A DNA stretch of 64,000 bases from CAYPAV01 sp964408805 (lineage in GTDB: Bacteria > Pseudomonadota > Alphaproteobacteria > UBA8366), in assembly GCA_964408805.1 (NCBI GenBank), contig CAYPAV010000005.1, positions 207,025 through 271,024 of the forward strand, read 5' to 3'. The notes below the pieces were generated by a model. It was not told the DNA's origin. It saw nothing but the letters and a program-made list of their open reading frames with translations, and made no database searches. Of the stretch, positions 1 to 8,858 are shown one piece after another. The position numbers and the translations under genes are program-made. Each line of letters opens with the position of its first letter. Within the stretch, counting starts at the first letter, position 1.

Positions 1-908
1 CGCGAATTCACGAAACCTGGCCTCGCTTTTCTTGAGCGCCGTCTCCGCCTGCTTACGGTCGGTCACATCGATCATCACCCCGCCGATGTCGGTCAAAACG
101 CCGTCATTCAAGATCGGAAACTTCGTCAAGGTAAACCGCCGCGTTTCACCCGACGGAAGCGGTATCTCCAACTCATCCACCTCGACCGAAAGCGTTTCGA
201 CAATTCGCCGGTCGCCCTCTCGGTACCGTTGAGCCCGTTCCGGGTCGAACATGTCGACAACAGTCTTTCCCTCGACCGTGGCGGGATCGATTTCGAACCA
301 GTCCGCAAAGCGGGAATTGATGAACTTGTACCTGCCTTCGGAATCCTTGAGGAAAAAGGCCACCGGAACATTATCGAAGATCGCGCGAAGGCGCTCTTGC
401 TTTTCCTGAAATCCTCCTCGCGCAATTTGAGTTCGGTCAGGTCCGTGTTGACCAGGAAAGTGCTTCCGTCCGGCGTCCTTTCTTCCCGCAACAGAAGCCA
501 CCGCCCGTCCTTTCGAGCCGACAGGACGGGCTTCCCCGGGTTTCGGTGCCGCGCCATGCGATCGCGGACGAACGCTTCCTCCCGGCCGATCGCATCGACT
601 ATGCGACCATGTTGGATATTGTCTCGCAGCATGTCCTCGAAAGTCATGCCAAGTTGGATGCTTGGGGAAAGCTCCGGATTGAGTTCCCTGAACATGGTGT
701 TGCAGAAGACGAGCCGATCATCCGAATCGAACAGAGCGAATCCGTCGGAGAGGCTCTCGAACGCACCGGACAACAGCGTCTTCTTCTCGGTTACTCTTTC
801 GAGCTCCGCGAGCGCTGCTGCGGTTTGACCTCTGGCTGCGGCCAAATCGCTTTCGAGCTTTTCGATATCGTTCTTCATCCGTCGCCCCGGCGTCATCGCC
901 GAGATCAT
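1..908 (-). CDS. PAS-domain sensor protein with apparent frameshift, 3' end beyond window
   Basis: This is a cytosolic PAS-domain signalling protein. The N-terminus is a short coiled coil (about residues 11-45) followed by a PAS-like domain (about 46-160) ending in the usual linker 'TDLTELKLREED'. Near base 410 the reading frame slips by one: adding one base there continues the protein as 'QEKQERLRAIFDNVPVAFF' and a second complete PAS domain ending 'IDVTDRKQAETALKKSEAR', open to base 1. Without the correction the frame degenerates and stops at 126. The output domain (histidine kinase or cyclase) lies off the window. The start at 908 is the first ATG; an internal ATG at 878 is also possible. 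The frameshift may be a real mutation or an assembly error. Confidence 0.7.
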
Positions 909-1041
909 TAAAGATTCATTTTATGTCATTGTCATGGGGTTGCTGAAATACCATTGCCGCGAAGGGCCGTATCGTGATCCGGGGTGAAATTCGGAGAAAT
1001 CGGTTAGACTTTGCGCGGCGCTCTACGGGGGAGACCTTTCG

Positions 1042-1623
1042 ATGCAACCGTTGGACATCCGAAATGCCGTGAGGGAAGACTGCGGGGAGATCGCTCGCCT
1101 TTTCCTGATCTCGTCGGACGGTCTTGCCGAGTACATCTGGAGCCGGGTCACCGAACCAGGCGAGACGGTCGCCGCGGCGGGGGCGCGGCGCTATGCCCGC
1201 GAAGGGGTGGCCTTTTCTTATGAAAATTGTCTCATCGCGGCGCGGGAGGGTACGACCGTGGGCATGGCACACGGCTTCGCCATGGTGGCCGATCCCGATG
1301 CCGAACCGGAGACCGACCCGGTACTGAGGCCCTACAGCGAGTTGGAGGATTACGGCAGCCTCTACCTCTCCGGAATAGCGGTCGATGAACAGTATCGAAG
1401 CGCGGGGATCGGGGCGGCGATGATGGATGCGGTGAACGAACGGGCCAGGAACCTCTCGCTTCCCCGCCTCAGCCTCATCTGTTTCGAACGCAACGAAGGC
1501 GCGATGCGGTTGTACCTGCGCCTCGGTTTCCGTATCCTCGACCGGCGTGCCGTGGTTCCGCACCCGACGCGGCATTACCAGGACGGGGACGCGATACTGC
1601 TGGCTCGGGATATTTGGGATTGA
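1042..1623 (+). CDS. GNAT-family N-acetyltransferase
   Basis: This is a probable acetyl-CoA-dependent N-acetyltransferase of 193 residues, the usual single-domain GNAT size. The family signature is visible: a beta-4 strand 'LYLSGIAVDEQYRSAGIGAAM' (about 107-127), with R119-S-A-G-I-G forming the acetyl-CoA pyrophosphate loop. It is followed by the 'CFERNEGAMRLYLRLGF' segment typical of motif B. There is no signal peptide, so it is cytosolic. The ATG follows a purine-rich SD (gggggaga, about 1027-1034). It is divergent from the PAS gene, and the lipoprotein hydrolase follows closely on the same strand. The substrate cannot be told from sequence. Confidence 0.88.
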   Translation: MQPLDIRNAVREDCGEIARLFLISSDGLAEYIWSRVTEPGETVAAAGARRYAREGVAFSYENCLIAAREGTTVGMAHGFAMVADPDAEPETDPVLRPYSELEDYGSLYLSGIAVDEQYRSAGIGAAMMDAVNERARNLSLPRLSLICFERNEGAMRLYLRLGFRILDRRAVVPHPTRHYQDGDAILLARDIWD

Positions 1624-1675
1624 TACCGGTTCCGCGCCTGGCGGCCAGAGCGCGACATTTGTTGGGAGTATGATC

Positions 1676-2485
1676 ATGGCTGTTTCCGGATCGCCGACAT
1701 ATCGCCCGACGTTCATCCCGTTGATAGCGGTGGCACTGATGAGCTTGGCCGCCTGTCAAAACCCGAAGACCGATCCCATGCCCGGCGATAACATCGGCAT
1801 CGTTCTAATGCACGGCAAGGGCGGAACGACATACCGCGTCGAATCGATCGGGTCCGATCTTGAGCGATCGGGGGTCCTGGTCGAAATGCCGTTGATGCCG
1901 TGGAGCGCGGATCGGATCTACGACAAGGGTTACGAGCAATCCATGGTGGAGATCGATACCTATGTCGACCGTTTGAGACAGGCGGGTGCGAAAAGAATCT
2001 TTATCGCCGGTCATAGCATCGGCGCAAATGCAGCACTTGGATACGCGGCGCGCCGTAAGGACCTTTCCGGTGCGATTTTGCTCGACTATGGGCATGTCCC
2101 CGGAATACCGGGTTTCGCGTCACGCCTGGCCGAAAGCGTCGCCGAGGCCCGATCGATGATCGCCGCCGGGAAGGGCGATCACACCGCCATCTTTAATGAT
2201 CTTGGCGGCGCCAATAACACGGCGAAGAGCACGGCCCATGATATATTGAGTTGGTTCGATCCCGACGGGCCCGCGACGATCAAGAATAACGCGCCGAAGG
2301 TGTCACCCAACACGCCGGTTCTTTGCATCAAGAGTTCGAGCAGGTATCACGGCCGATGCGGCATGATCCTTCGCCTGCTGCCCAAGAATGCCATGAATCG
2401 CGTGAACACAGTGAACGTCGGTCACTTGGAAGCGCCCTCGGCGTCGTTCCGCCATGTCGCGAATTGGCTGCGGGACTTGAACTGA
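1676..2485 (+). CDS. alpha/beta-hydrolase lipoprotein
   Basis: This is a 269-residue predicted lipoprotein esterase or lipase-like hydrolase. Residues 1-27 form a type II signal peptide ending in the lipobox L-A-A-C27. The mature part has the alpha/beta-hydrolase oxyanion strand 'GIVLMHGKGG' (41-50), the nucleophile elbow 'AGHSIGA' with Ser114, and a late 'VGHLEAP' that probably supplies the catalytic His. I chose the ATG at 1676 because GGGAG lies seven bases upstream and the lipobox spacing fits; an ATG at 1670 is less well placed. It converges with the next gene on the opposite strand. Confidence 0.82.
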   Translation: MAVSGSPTYRPTFIPLIAVALMSLAACQNPKTDPMPGDNIGIVLMHGKGGTTYRVESIGSDLERSGVLVEMPLMPWSADRIYDKGYEQSMVEIDTYVDRLRQAGAKRIFIAGHSIGANAALGYAARRKDLSGAILLDYGHVPGIPGFASRLAESVAEARSMIAAGKGDHTAIFNDLGGANNTAKSTAHDILSWFDPDGPATIKNNAPKVSPNTPVLCIKSSSRYHGRCGMILRLLPKNAMNRVNTVNVGHLEAPSASFRHVANWLRDLN

Positions 2486-2513
2486 CCGAAGACGGCCGCC
2501 ACCGGATTCGCGC

Positions 2514-4094
2514 TCAGCGCTCGACGTTCACCACCATGCTGTTTTCGGCGATGCCGACACCTCGGATCGAGCGGAGCTGGGCTGTGACTTCATCCAGTCC
2601 GCCGTAGGGCAGCGGCTCGAAATCGAGCTTCCGGATCAACCGCGGGAGTGCCTCGCCGACGTCGCGGTCGAAGGCGTAGCATTTCATCATCTCGGTCCCG
2701 ATGGGCGGCGAAAAGACCCATTCGAACGCCATCGCCGCGCTTGGAATTCGTTGCTGCGCCCCGCCCGAGATGAAAGCCGATTCGTGATAGCGGTTCGGAA
2801 ACACCCGCATGACGACGCCGTCCGCCTGCCGGTAGAAACAGTAGAGGTAGCTGTCCCGGCTCACCTCGATGAACATGTTCATCTTCTGCTTCAGGTGATA
2901 GATCGGATTGGGCCCTCGGTCGCTGCCGATATGGAGCGATATCGGCCCGAGCTTGTCCGATTGCCGATCCTTGGCGAAGGTTTTCTTCGGTTTCATCGGA
3001 AGATCGATCGAGCTCGACCGAACGTCACCCTGCCAGCTCATCGTCTTGCCGCTGCCGTCCTTCATCGCCAATTGCAGGTCGACCTTTTCGCCCAGCACCC
3101 AATAACGGCCGCTAAAAATATAATCCCCCGTCGGCGTCGCCGCCATCTGGCTCGTTGCCGCTTTCCGCGCCAGCTTCAAGCCGCGCGTCCGCGTCTCCTT
3201 CGAGAGGATGGCATCGGCGACATTTATCGTTTGACCGGCGGCGCCGGCGGTCTTCTGCAATTCGTTGACGAGGCGCGCCGCGAACCATTTCCCGAACGGC
3301 GTTTGAATGCCGGACTCCCCGAACCGGACGCCCTGCGGACGTACCGTCCGCATCTTCTTCAGGCGCTGGCGGAAGAACAGGGCGCTCCGTTTCACCGCAT
3401 CGGCGATCCCCATGGTCGCGGTGCGGTCGAAATCGTACTCGACGCGGTACCATCCGCTGGTCGCCGGGATGGCACCCGTCCGCGCATCCGTTGCCCGGTA
3501 GCGGACATAGACGGTCTTGCCGTCGACCTCGGGCTTCACCTCGCCGATGATCAGGATGTCGGCGCCGGCCTCGCGGATCAGCTTGCCCATCTTTTCCGAG
3601 GATTGACGGAGCTGATTGAACTCGTCGATATCCTTCGACACGATCTTGAGATCCTCACGCGCGACGTAGCGATCGTTCGGATCCTTGCGGCGGACCAATT
3701 CGGCGAGCAGGGAATCGCTGAGCATCTCAGCGAAATCCTCGGAAACGACCGACTTGTCCTTCCAGAAGGGCCAGATCGCGAGGCGGCGGACCGCGGGGCC
3801 CGAGGCCGGTTTCGGTTTCTCGTCCCGCCACCATCGTTTCAACTGCGCGGCCTTCTCCTTAAGCCGCGTGGACAAGGTATTTTTCCGTGCCGTTTCGGCC
3901 CGCGCCTCCTCGGCGGCGCGGCGGAGACCCGAAATCAACTCGTCGGCCACTTGGCGCACGACCTCGTGACGCGCATCGCGGGGATCCGCGGGCTTGTCGG
4001 ATTTGCCGGTCTTGGCCGCAACCTGCCCGGCACCCAGAATTATGACCGCGCAGATCAAGCATATCGGAAATAATTTGGAGCCGGATCGCCTCAT
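2514..4094 (-). CDS. Exported FlgO/CsgG-like plus DUF4384 protein
   Basis: The protein has 526 residues. An N-terminal signal peptide (about 1-27) is followed by a helical charged linker. A FlgO/CsgG-like domain begins at 'VRRLAIWPFWKDKSV', contains 'REAGADILIIGEV', and covers roughly 105-330. A C-terminal DUF4384-type domain (about 400-480) contains 'MFIEVSRDSYLYCFY' and 'VFPNRY'. In known proteins, DUF4384 often accompanies secreted caspase-like and serine/threonine-kinase-associated proteins; its function is unknown. It is the last gene of the large minus-strand block, and its ATG overlaps the stop of the upstream 108-residue gene (ATGA), implying translational coupling. It is probably a periplasmic sensing or scaffold protein. 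Confidence 0.75.
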   Translation of the reverse strand: MRRSGSKLFPICLICAVIILGAGQVAAKTGKSDKPADPRDARHEVVRQVADELISGLRRAAEEARAETARKNTLSTRLKEKAAQLKRWWRDEKPKPASGPAVRRLAIWPFWKDKSVVSEDFAEMLSDSLLAELVRRKDPNDRYVAREDLKIVSKDIDEFNQLRQSSEKMGKLIREAGADILIIGEVKPEVDGKTVYVRYRATDARTGAIPATSGWYRVEYDFDRTATMGIADAVKRSALFFRQRLKKMRTVRPQGVRFGESGIQTPFGKWFAARLVNELQKTAGAAGQTINVADAILSKETRTRGLKLARKAATSQMAATPTGDYIFSGRYWVLGEKVDLQLAMKDGSGKTMSWQGDVRSSSIDLPMKPKKTFAKDRQSDKLGPISLHIGSDRGPNPIYHLKQKMNMFIEVSRDSYLYCFYRQADGVVMRVFPNRYHESAFISGGAQQRIPSAAMAFEWVFSPPIGTEMMKCYAFDRDVGEALPRLIRKLDFEPLPYGGLDEVTAQLRSIRGVGIAENSMVVNVER

Positions 4095-4417
4095 TTTTGC
4101 AGCCTCACTTCCATATTCCGTTCGGCATCGTCGACGCCTTGAAGGCCCTTCAGTGCGGCGATGACCGCGGTGTCGGGTTTATCTGAGACCACGGTGACGA
4201 GAAGAATCGGCGCGCTCAACGCCTTCATTTCGGCCACCTTGGTCACCGCCCCTTCGAGAACGGTATCGAATTTTCGGGCGTCGAACCCGGTTTCGACGGA
4301 GACCAGGAATTCGCGCGGGGATGCCGGTTTCCCGCCCGGTAGATTGGCGATCACGACCCCCGCCAGCACCACGGCGAGCACGATCAAAATAATTGTCCAT
4401 CGAGTTCTTACCGCCAT
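4091..4417 (-). CDS. Small single-pass membrane protein, unknown function
   Basis: This 108-residue protein has one N-terminal transmembrane helix (about 8-26) and a soluble C-terminal domain of about 80 residues, probably in the periplasm. I recognise no family. The mature part reads like a compact alpha/beta domain ('LLVTVVSDKPDTAVIAALK'). It begins nine bases after the subtilisin gene and overlaps the DUF4384 gene by four bases (ATGA), so the three are almost certainly co-expressed. Its small size and tight coupling suggest a partner or inhibitor for a neighbour; that is inference. Confidence 0.65.
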   Translation of the reverse strand: MAVRTRWTIILIVLAVVLAGVVIANLPGGKPASPREFLVSVETGFDARKFDTVLEGAVTKVAEMKALSAPILLVTVVSDKPDTAVIAALKGLQGVDDAERNMEVRLQK

Positions 4418-4426
4418 GTCACCCGC

Positions 4427-5986
4427 TCAATAGAGGTTCTTGCCCTTGATCTCGCCGCCACCTTTCGGCAGCCCGCCCGTCGGCGCCCGCGGACGATCCG
4501 GCCCGGTGCCGCCGCCCTCGATCACGATCCCGCCGATCGACCGGCGAGATCGATTTTTTGCGGCCGGCGACGGTTTCACCGTTTTCCCGGTCGCGGCCAC
4601 GGGCCGGGCCGCTTCCCGCAACGCCTTCACGAGGTTGAGCCGTCCGCCCGACCTGACACGGCCGCTCAATACACCAATCCTGTCGACGGCGCGCAAGAGG
4701 CGGCGTTCGATCTCGAGACCGCCGAGCTTGGGGTTCCGAGCCCGCATCAGGGCGACCGCGCCGGCCACGATCGGCGTCGCCATCGAGGTGCCGCTCAATG
4801 CGTAATAGCCGCTTCGCGCTCGGCCGCGCGGCCCGGTTGGAATCGAACTGAGAATCTTGACGCCGGGGGCCGCGAGATCGACCAAAGCGGCACTGAAGTT
4901 GGAGAACTTGGCCAGGCGGTCGTTGCGGCCGACTGCGGCCACGGTTACCAAACCCGGAAGCCGAAACGCGCCCGGGTAGCGGGGATGACGGTCGGTATTC
5001 CGTCCGTCATTGCCGGCGGCGGCGACAATCGACACGTTCGCCTTCATCGCCGCCCGAAGTTCGCGCAACATGATGACGGAGCGCTGGCTTCCCCCGAGCG
5101 ACATGTTGATGACGTGGGCCCCGTTGCGAACGGCATAGGCGATGGCCTCGATGAGCTTGGCGATCGAGCCGCTGCCGCAAGGACCGCCAAGCGCCTTCAC
5201 CGCCATTATCTTGACGTCATGGCTGATCCCGATGATCCCGCGTCCGTTATTCGCCGCCGCCCCGATGGTTCCGGCGACATGCGTTCCGTGCACCTCGAAG
5301 CGGCCCTTCGTCGGGTGCGGTTTACAACCGCGTTTCGCCAGCGGCTCGAATTTAGCTCCCGGATCATTCGTGCCGTTGTAGAAGTTCCAGCCATGGACGT
5401 CGTCGATATAGTCGTTGCCGTCGTCATCGACTCTGTTGTTCGGTATTTCTCGGGGATTCGTCCAGATACGCCCCCTGAGCTCCTCGTGATCGAGTTGAAT
5501 GCCGGTGTCGATCACCGCGACGATCACGCCCGTGCTTTTCGCCTGACGGTCCCAGGCTTTAAAGGCGGAAATCTTCGGTAGGAACCACATTTCGCCCAGT
5601 TTCGGATCGCTCGGCCGCGCATCGGCATAATAGATGAAGTTTCGTTCGGCGCTCGCAATCGCGGGGTCGGCCTCGAGACGGCGCAATGTCGCTTCCGGGT
5701 CTTCGCCGACGCGAAGGTCGGGCGCCTCCACGACAATCCCATCAAGGCCCTTCATGGTGTGGACGATGCGCGTGCCCTCGCCAAGCAAGCTCAGGAGATT
5801 AACCGACTCGCCCGGCGACCAGGTAGCATCGGATTGCCGTCCCGCCGACTTGATGAAGGAGATGACGATCTCGCCCGGTACCGCCTCATAGGGATAGCGC
5901 GGCGGATCGGCATCCTGGGCGCCCGCCGCGCCCACAAGCGCAATCGAAAGAATCAGGCTGGCGCCGAACCTATTGAACGAGAACAT
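4427..5986 (-). CDS. Exported S8 subtilisin-family serine protease
   Basis: This is a secreted serine endopeptidase of 519 residues. It has a signal peptide (1-23), then a propeptide-like region (about 35-120) ending near 'ADPAIASAERNFIYYA'. The catalytic domain has Asp160 (VIDTG), His233 (HGTHVAGT), oxyanion Asn326 (AAGNDG) and Ser401 (SGTSMATP), so it should be active. The C-terminal tail (about 450-519) is Gly/Pro/Arg-rich and low complexity. I chose the ATG at 5986 because AAAGG lies five bases upstream; the GTG two codons earlier sits on the SD. It belongs to the multi-protease minus-strand block, and its presence beside exported caspases suggests a proteolytic cascade or processing role (inference). 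Confidence 0.92.
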   Translation of the reverse strand: MFSFNRFGASLILSIALVGAAGAQDADPPRYPYEAVPGEIVISFIKSAGRQSDATWSPGESVNLLSLLGEGTRIVHTMKGLDGIVVEAPDLRVGEDPEATLRRLEADPAIASAERNFIYYADARPSDPKLGEMWFLPKISAFKAWDRQAKSTGVIVAVIDTGIQLDHEELRGRIWTNPREIPNNRVDDDGNDYIDDVHGWNFYNGTNDPGAKFEPLAKRGCKPHPTKGRFEVHGTHVAGTIGAAANNGRGIIGISHDVKIMAVKALGGPCGSGSIAKLIEAIAYAVRNGAHVINMSLGGSQRSVIMLRELRAAMKANVSIVAAAGNDGRNTDRHPRYPGAFRLPGLVTVAAVGRNDRLAKFSNFSAALVDLAAPGVKILSSIPTGPRGRARSGYYALSGTSMATPIVAGAVALMRARNPKLGGLEIERRLLRAVDRIGVLSGRVRSGGRLNLVKALREAARPVAATGKTVKPSPAAKNRSRRSIGGIVIEGGGTGPDRPRAPTGGLPKGGGEIKGKNLY

Positions 5987-6057
5987 GGTCACCTTTCGGA
6001 ATCGTTAGAAATGACTCTAAGGCATTGCGTCCCGAGGACAAAGCAGGGCGAACGTCA

Positions 6058-6756
6058 TCAACGGGGGCGCCGTCGCTCCGCCATCAATCCGCGGGTATCC
6101 GGCAGGCTCGCCATCAGGCGACGGGCCACATCGTCGACCATGGAGGGGAAGATCTCGCCATCGCCGTGGAACCGGCCGGCCGAGAAGGCGCCGACGGGCA
6201 GGCTGAAGGGCGAGGTGGGGAGCGTTCCCTCGGACCGGCTCGCAGTATGCGAGGCACGCCACAATTGAATGTCGTCGGCGGCTCGGGCCAGGGTCAGGGT
6301 CAGGCCGAACTTGGCCTGGGCCCAGACCAGCAGAAAGGTCGTCTCGAACCCGCCGGTGACGGCATCGACGACCGCCTCGCAACGCGTCGCCTTGGCGAAA
6401 CTTCGCCGGCCCGAAGCGGTCGAAAGATCGAGCGCCAAAGCGCGGAGCCGCCGGTCGCGCCGGTCCGGCCCGATCACGCGGTCGAACCGGTTGGCGAGAT
6501 GGCGGGCAACGGCGCGTTCGACCATGCGGATCTGGCGGCCGTCCTTCAGCGAGGTCTTGAGCGGCAGCAGAACCACGCAGCGCGGCGGCGCATCGTAGAA
6601 CGCACGCTCGGTCTTGTAGAGCACCGTGCGCTCGTAGCCGGTGGATTCCGGAGCATCGGCGCCCTCGGCCTGGTAGCGGACCTCGGTGCAGGCGCCGAGG
6701 GCCAGCAGGAGGATCCCGACCGTGCCGAGATGTCGGATTCGTTCAGTCCAGCGCAT
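6058..6756 (-). CDS. Predicted lipoprotein, unknown function
   Basis: This is a 232-residue lipoprotein. The signal peptide runs from MRWTERIRH to the lipobox L-G-A-C at about residue 23. The mature domain starts with a strand 'CVVLLPLK' and a 'VERAVARHLANRFDRVIGP' helix, reminiscent by eye of LpoB/GNA1162-type outer-membrane lipoproteins. That resemblance is weak and I do not assign a family. The start at 6756 lies inside the end of the upstream degenerate-caspase gene (14-base overlap), so translation is probably coupled. It is likely an outer-membrane-anchored component of the same apparatus. Confidence 0.6.
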   Translation of the reverse strand: MRWTERIRHLGTVGILLLALGACTEVRYQAEGADAPESTGYERTVLYKTERAFYDAPPRCVVLLPLKTSLKDGRQIRMVERAVARHLANRFDRVIGPDRRDRRLRALALDLSTASGRRSFAKATRCEAVVDAVTGGFETTFLLVWAQAKFGLTLTLARAADDIQLWRASHTASRSEGTLPTSPFSLPVGAFSAGRFHGDGEIFPSMVDDVARRLMASLPDTRGLMAERRRPR

Positions 6757-7705
6757 CGAGCCTGACCCATCCAAAAAGGGCCCCAGGTGCTCGAACGAAC
6801 CCCATGGTGCCGTCGCGGTTGGTCCGAAGCACCGTCACCGGGCGCCGTCCGGGCAGGGAGAGCACCGGCGGTTCGGCCCGCATGGCGCCTGCGTAAAGCG
6901 CCAGACGGCGTTTCCGCGGCCAGGCAAGGCGGCCGCCGAAGCTGTCCGGGCGGACGCGTTCCCAATTGTCCTTGCGAAGGCGTTTCGGCGGCGTCAGGAA
7001 GCGTCGGCTCCAGGCGGCGCTCCCGGGTGCGGCGTCGAGGCGCGGCGTATAATCGCTGCCGTCTTCGCGGAAACCGAAGCGAAGCCGTTGCAAGAGGGCC
7101 GCCGGGGTCAACGAACCGCCCGCGGCGGCCGTGAGCGCCTTTTGGATGATCTCATCCGCGCGGGCGGCGAAACCGGCCCCGTCGTCGGGCAGGCCGAGAA
7201 ACACCACGGGCGCGCCGGCGCCGCCATCGTTCCGCTTCATGGCACGAAGATCGAAACGACCGCCGCGGAGACCTATCTGGCGCGTTCCGATCGGAAAGTC
7301 GATCAGATCCGCGTAGCAGGCCGGCGCCAGGATGAGGGTCGCCGCCCGGGGCGTAACCGGGGCTTGATCATCCGCCGGACAGCGACCCTCGTTACCAGCG
7401 GCAACACCGCTGATCCAGACGAACCGCCGGGCGCCGGGTGCGGCGGGACGGTCGAGAAAGGCTTGCAGCTTGGTTGAAATTTCGGCCGGCGTCGTATCCA
7501 GGTTGAGATCGACGCGATCGAACCCGATCCGCTTCTCGATCATCTCGCGGACGACGCCATCACGGCGCCAGACATCGGTCCCCTTGTCGATCAGCGCGAT
7601 GAAAGCCTCGCTTCCACCTAACGCTTTCGGTACGGCGGCCGCTTCCGCGGCCGGCATCGCGAGCCATGAGAAGGCGGCGGCGAGAAGGATCAATTTTCGG
7701 TACAT
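6743..7705 (-). CDS. Exported caspase-like pseudoenzyme with C-terminal SH3-like region
   Basis: This 320-residue protein has a signal peptide (1-23). Its layout parallels the caspase encoded at 20141-21706: a first strand and helix, 'VDLNLDTTPAEISTKLQAFL' (65-84), then 'FVWISGVAAGNEG' where the active paralogue has 'LFLWFAGHGQTIGGEG', and 'LAPACYAD' where it has 'IFDSCFSG'. The catalytic His is thus replaced by Val101 while Cys130 remains. The C-terminus (about 270-320) looks like a bacterial SH3 fold ('GFVRAPGALFGWVRLD'). By family knowledge, loss of His should abolish caspase activity, so a regulatory or decoy role is likely. The relationship is a by-eye alignment. Confidence 0.6.
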   Translation of the reverse strand: MYRKLILLAAAFSWLAMPAAEAAAVPKALGGSEAFIALIDKGTDVWRRDGVVREMIEKRIGFDRVDLNLDTTPAEISTKLQAFLDRPAAPGARRFVWISGVAAGNEGRCPADDQAPVTPRAATLILAPACYADLIDFPIGTRQIGLRGGRFDLRAMKRNDGGAGAPVVFLGLPDDGAGFAARADEIIQKALTAAAGGSLTPAALLQRLRFGFREDGSDYTPRLDAAPGSAAWSRRFLTPPKRLRKDNWERVRPDSFGGRLAWPRKRRLALYAGAMRAEPPVLSLPGRRPVTVLRTNRDGTMGFVRAPGALFGWVRLDALD

Positions 7706-7708
7706 GGG

Positions 7709-8854
7709 TCAGCTCTCTCCTCGATGGACGGAGGCCCCGCAATGCCGGCCCAGAGCACCCGTTAGCGCAATCCGACCGGCGACGGCGGTTCCGTCGACCG
7801 TGATGTCGTCGATGAAAACGTGCCGGTCGGCCTGCGTATAGCGGGCTCGGATCGATTGGCTTTGGCGATAGCCGGGCCCGATCAGGCGATGCAGACCGCC
7901 CAGCAGCAAGGCATCGACGCGGCGCGGAAAGACACGGATCGCCGCTCCTCGGGCCGCCGCCGGATGGCGCCGCTGGATGCGGCGGACCCAGGCGCGTTCG
8001 CCGCGAGTGCCAAGGCCGCCCGACTGACGAACGAACCCGCTGTAGCGATCGAGATTCATTTTCCAAGGGGCCGATGCCGATTGGTCGCTGTAGAGCGCGC
8101 CGCCGGCCGTCATCAGGGCCACCCGCATGCCGTAGCATTGCTTGAAGACGCCGAACAAGGCTTCGCGCCGACCCGACCCCTCCGGCCAGGCTATGTCGAT
8201 CCGGGGGCCTTCGCCATGCTCGAAAAGCTTCAGCAAGGGGCGACCGGTCGCGATCGCGCTTCGGCTCGCCTCCCGTTCGGCGGCGACGATTTTCGGTTTC
8301 GGCGCGCGCGGCGCGGATTTCATGGGTGTTGGCGGAGTCTCTATTGGTCTGACCACCTTCGGCGGAATTTTCTTCTGCACGACTTTCTTCGGCACGACCT
8401 TCTTCGGCGAAACAGGGATCGGTTTAACGGATATCGGTTTTGCCTGCTTCGGCGTCATCGTCTTCTTCGCCAATGGCTTGATGGTTGCTGGACGAAGGCG
8501 CGGTGCCGAATCTCGCTTCAAGGGCTTGATCGCCTTGATTGGTGTCGGCGGCGCTTCGGTTCGCAAAGGGGCAACGGTCCGTTTCTTCGCCGGAGCCTCG
8601 GATGGGCGGGGCGCCAGGGGTGTTACCGGTCGCGGCAGCATCGCCATCTTCGCTGCCGGCGGCGGCGGCAAGTGCACCATCACCGGCGCCGTGGAACGTG
8701 GCGATACCTGGGTCGGGACCGGTTTCGTTGCCGGGACCGGCTTGAGGACGGGTATCGGGCGCGGCAGCGTGTCGTCGAGCCAGGGGCTCAGCAACACCAC
8801 CACCGCGATCCCGATCGAGACCGAAATGGAAAGAAGTTCGGCTCGGCGTCCCAT
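7709..8854 (-). CDS. TonB-like Lys/Pro-rich envelope-spanning protein
   Basis: The protein has 381 residues. A short cytosolic N-terminus leads to one transmembrane helix (about 7-23). A long Pro/Lys/Val-rich segment (about 30-200, with repeated P-K-K-V-V units) should extend across the periplasm as in TonB or TolA. A folded C-terminal domain (about 210-381) follows, with no family I recognise. The architecture suggests force or signal transmission between inner membrane and wall. It lies directly after the other Lys/Pro-rich membrane protein and upstream of the caspase-like pseudoenzyme, with gaps of only a few bases. Function is inferred only from architecture and context. Confidence 0.6.
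   Translation of the reverse strand: MGRRAELLSISVSIGIAVVVLLSPWLDDTLPRPIPVLKPVPATKPVPTQVSPRSTAPVMVHLPPPPAAKMAMLPRPVTPLAPRPSEAPAKKRTVAPLRTEAPPTPIKAIKPLKRDSAPRLRPATIKPLAKKTMTPKQAKPISVKPIPVSPKKVVPKKVVQKKIPPKVVRPIETPPTPMKSAPRAPKPKIVAAEREASRSAIATGRPLLKLFEHGEGPRIDIAWPEGSGRREALFGVFKQCYGMRVALMTAGGALYSDQSASAPWKMNLDRYSGFVRQSGGLGTRGERAWVRRIQRRHPAAARGAAIRVFPRRVDALLLGGLHRLIGPGYRQSQSIRARYTQADRHVFIDDITVDGTAVAGRIALTGALGRHCGASVHRGES
8379..8408. repeat. Two near-identical 15-bp units in the TonB-like gene
   Basis: The units acgactttcttcggc and acgaccttcttcggc differ at one base. On the minus strand they encode the P-K-K-V-V repeats of the Lys/Pro-rich segment of the 381-residue membrane protein. Confidence 0.7.
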
Positions 8855-8858
8855 TGGC

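Noticed and set aside
2751..4073. Long plus-strand open frame opposite the FlgO/DUF4384 gene
   Set aside because: High-GC antisense frame with Arg/Pro-rich nonsense composition; the minus-strand protein has a signal peptide and family motifs.
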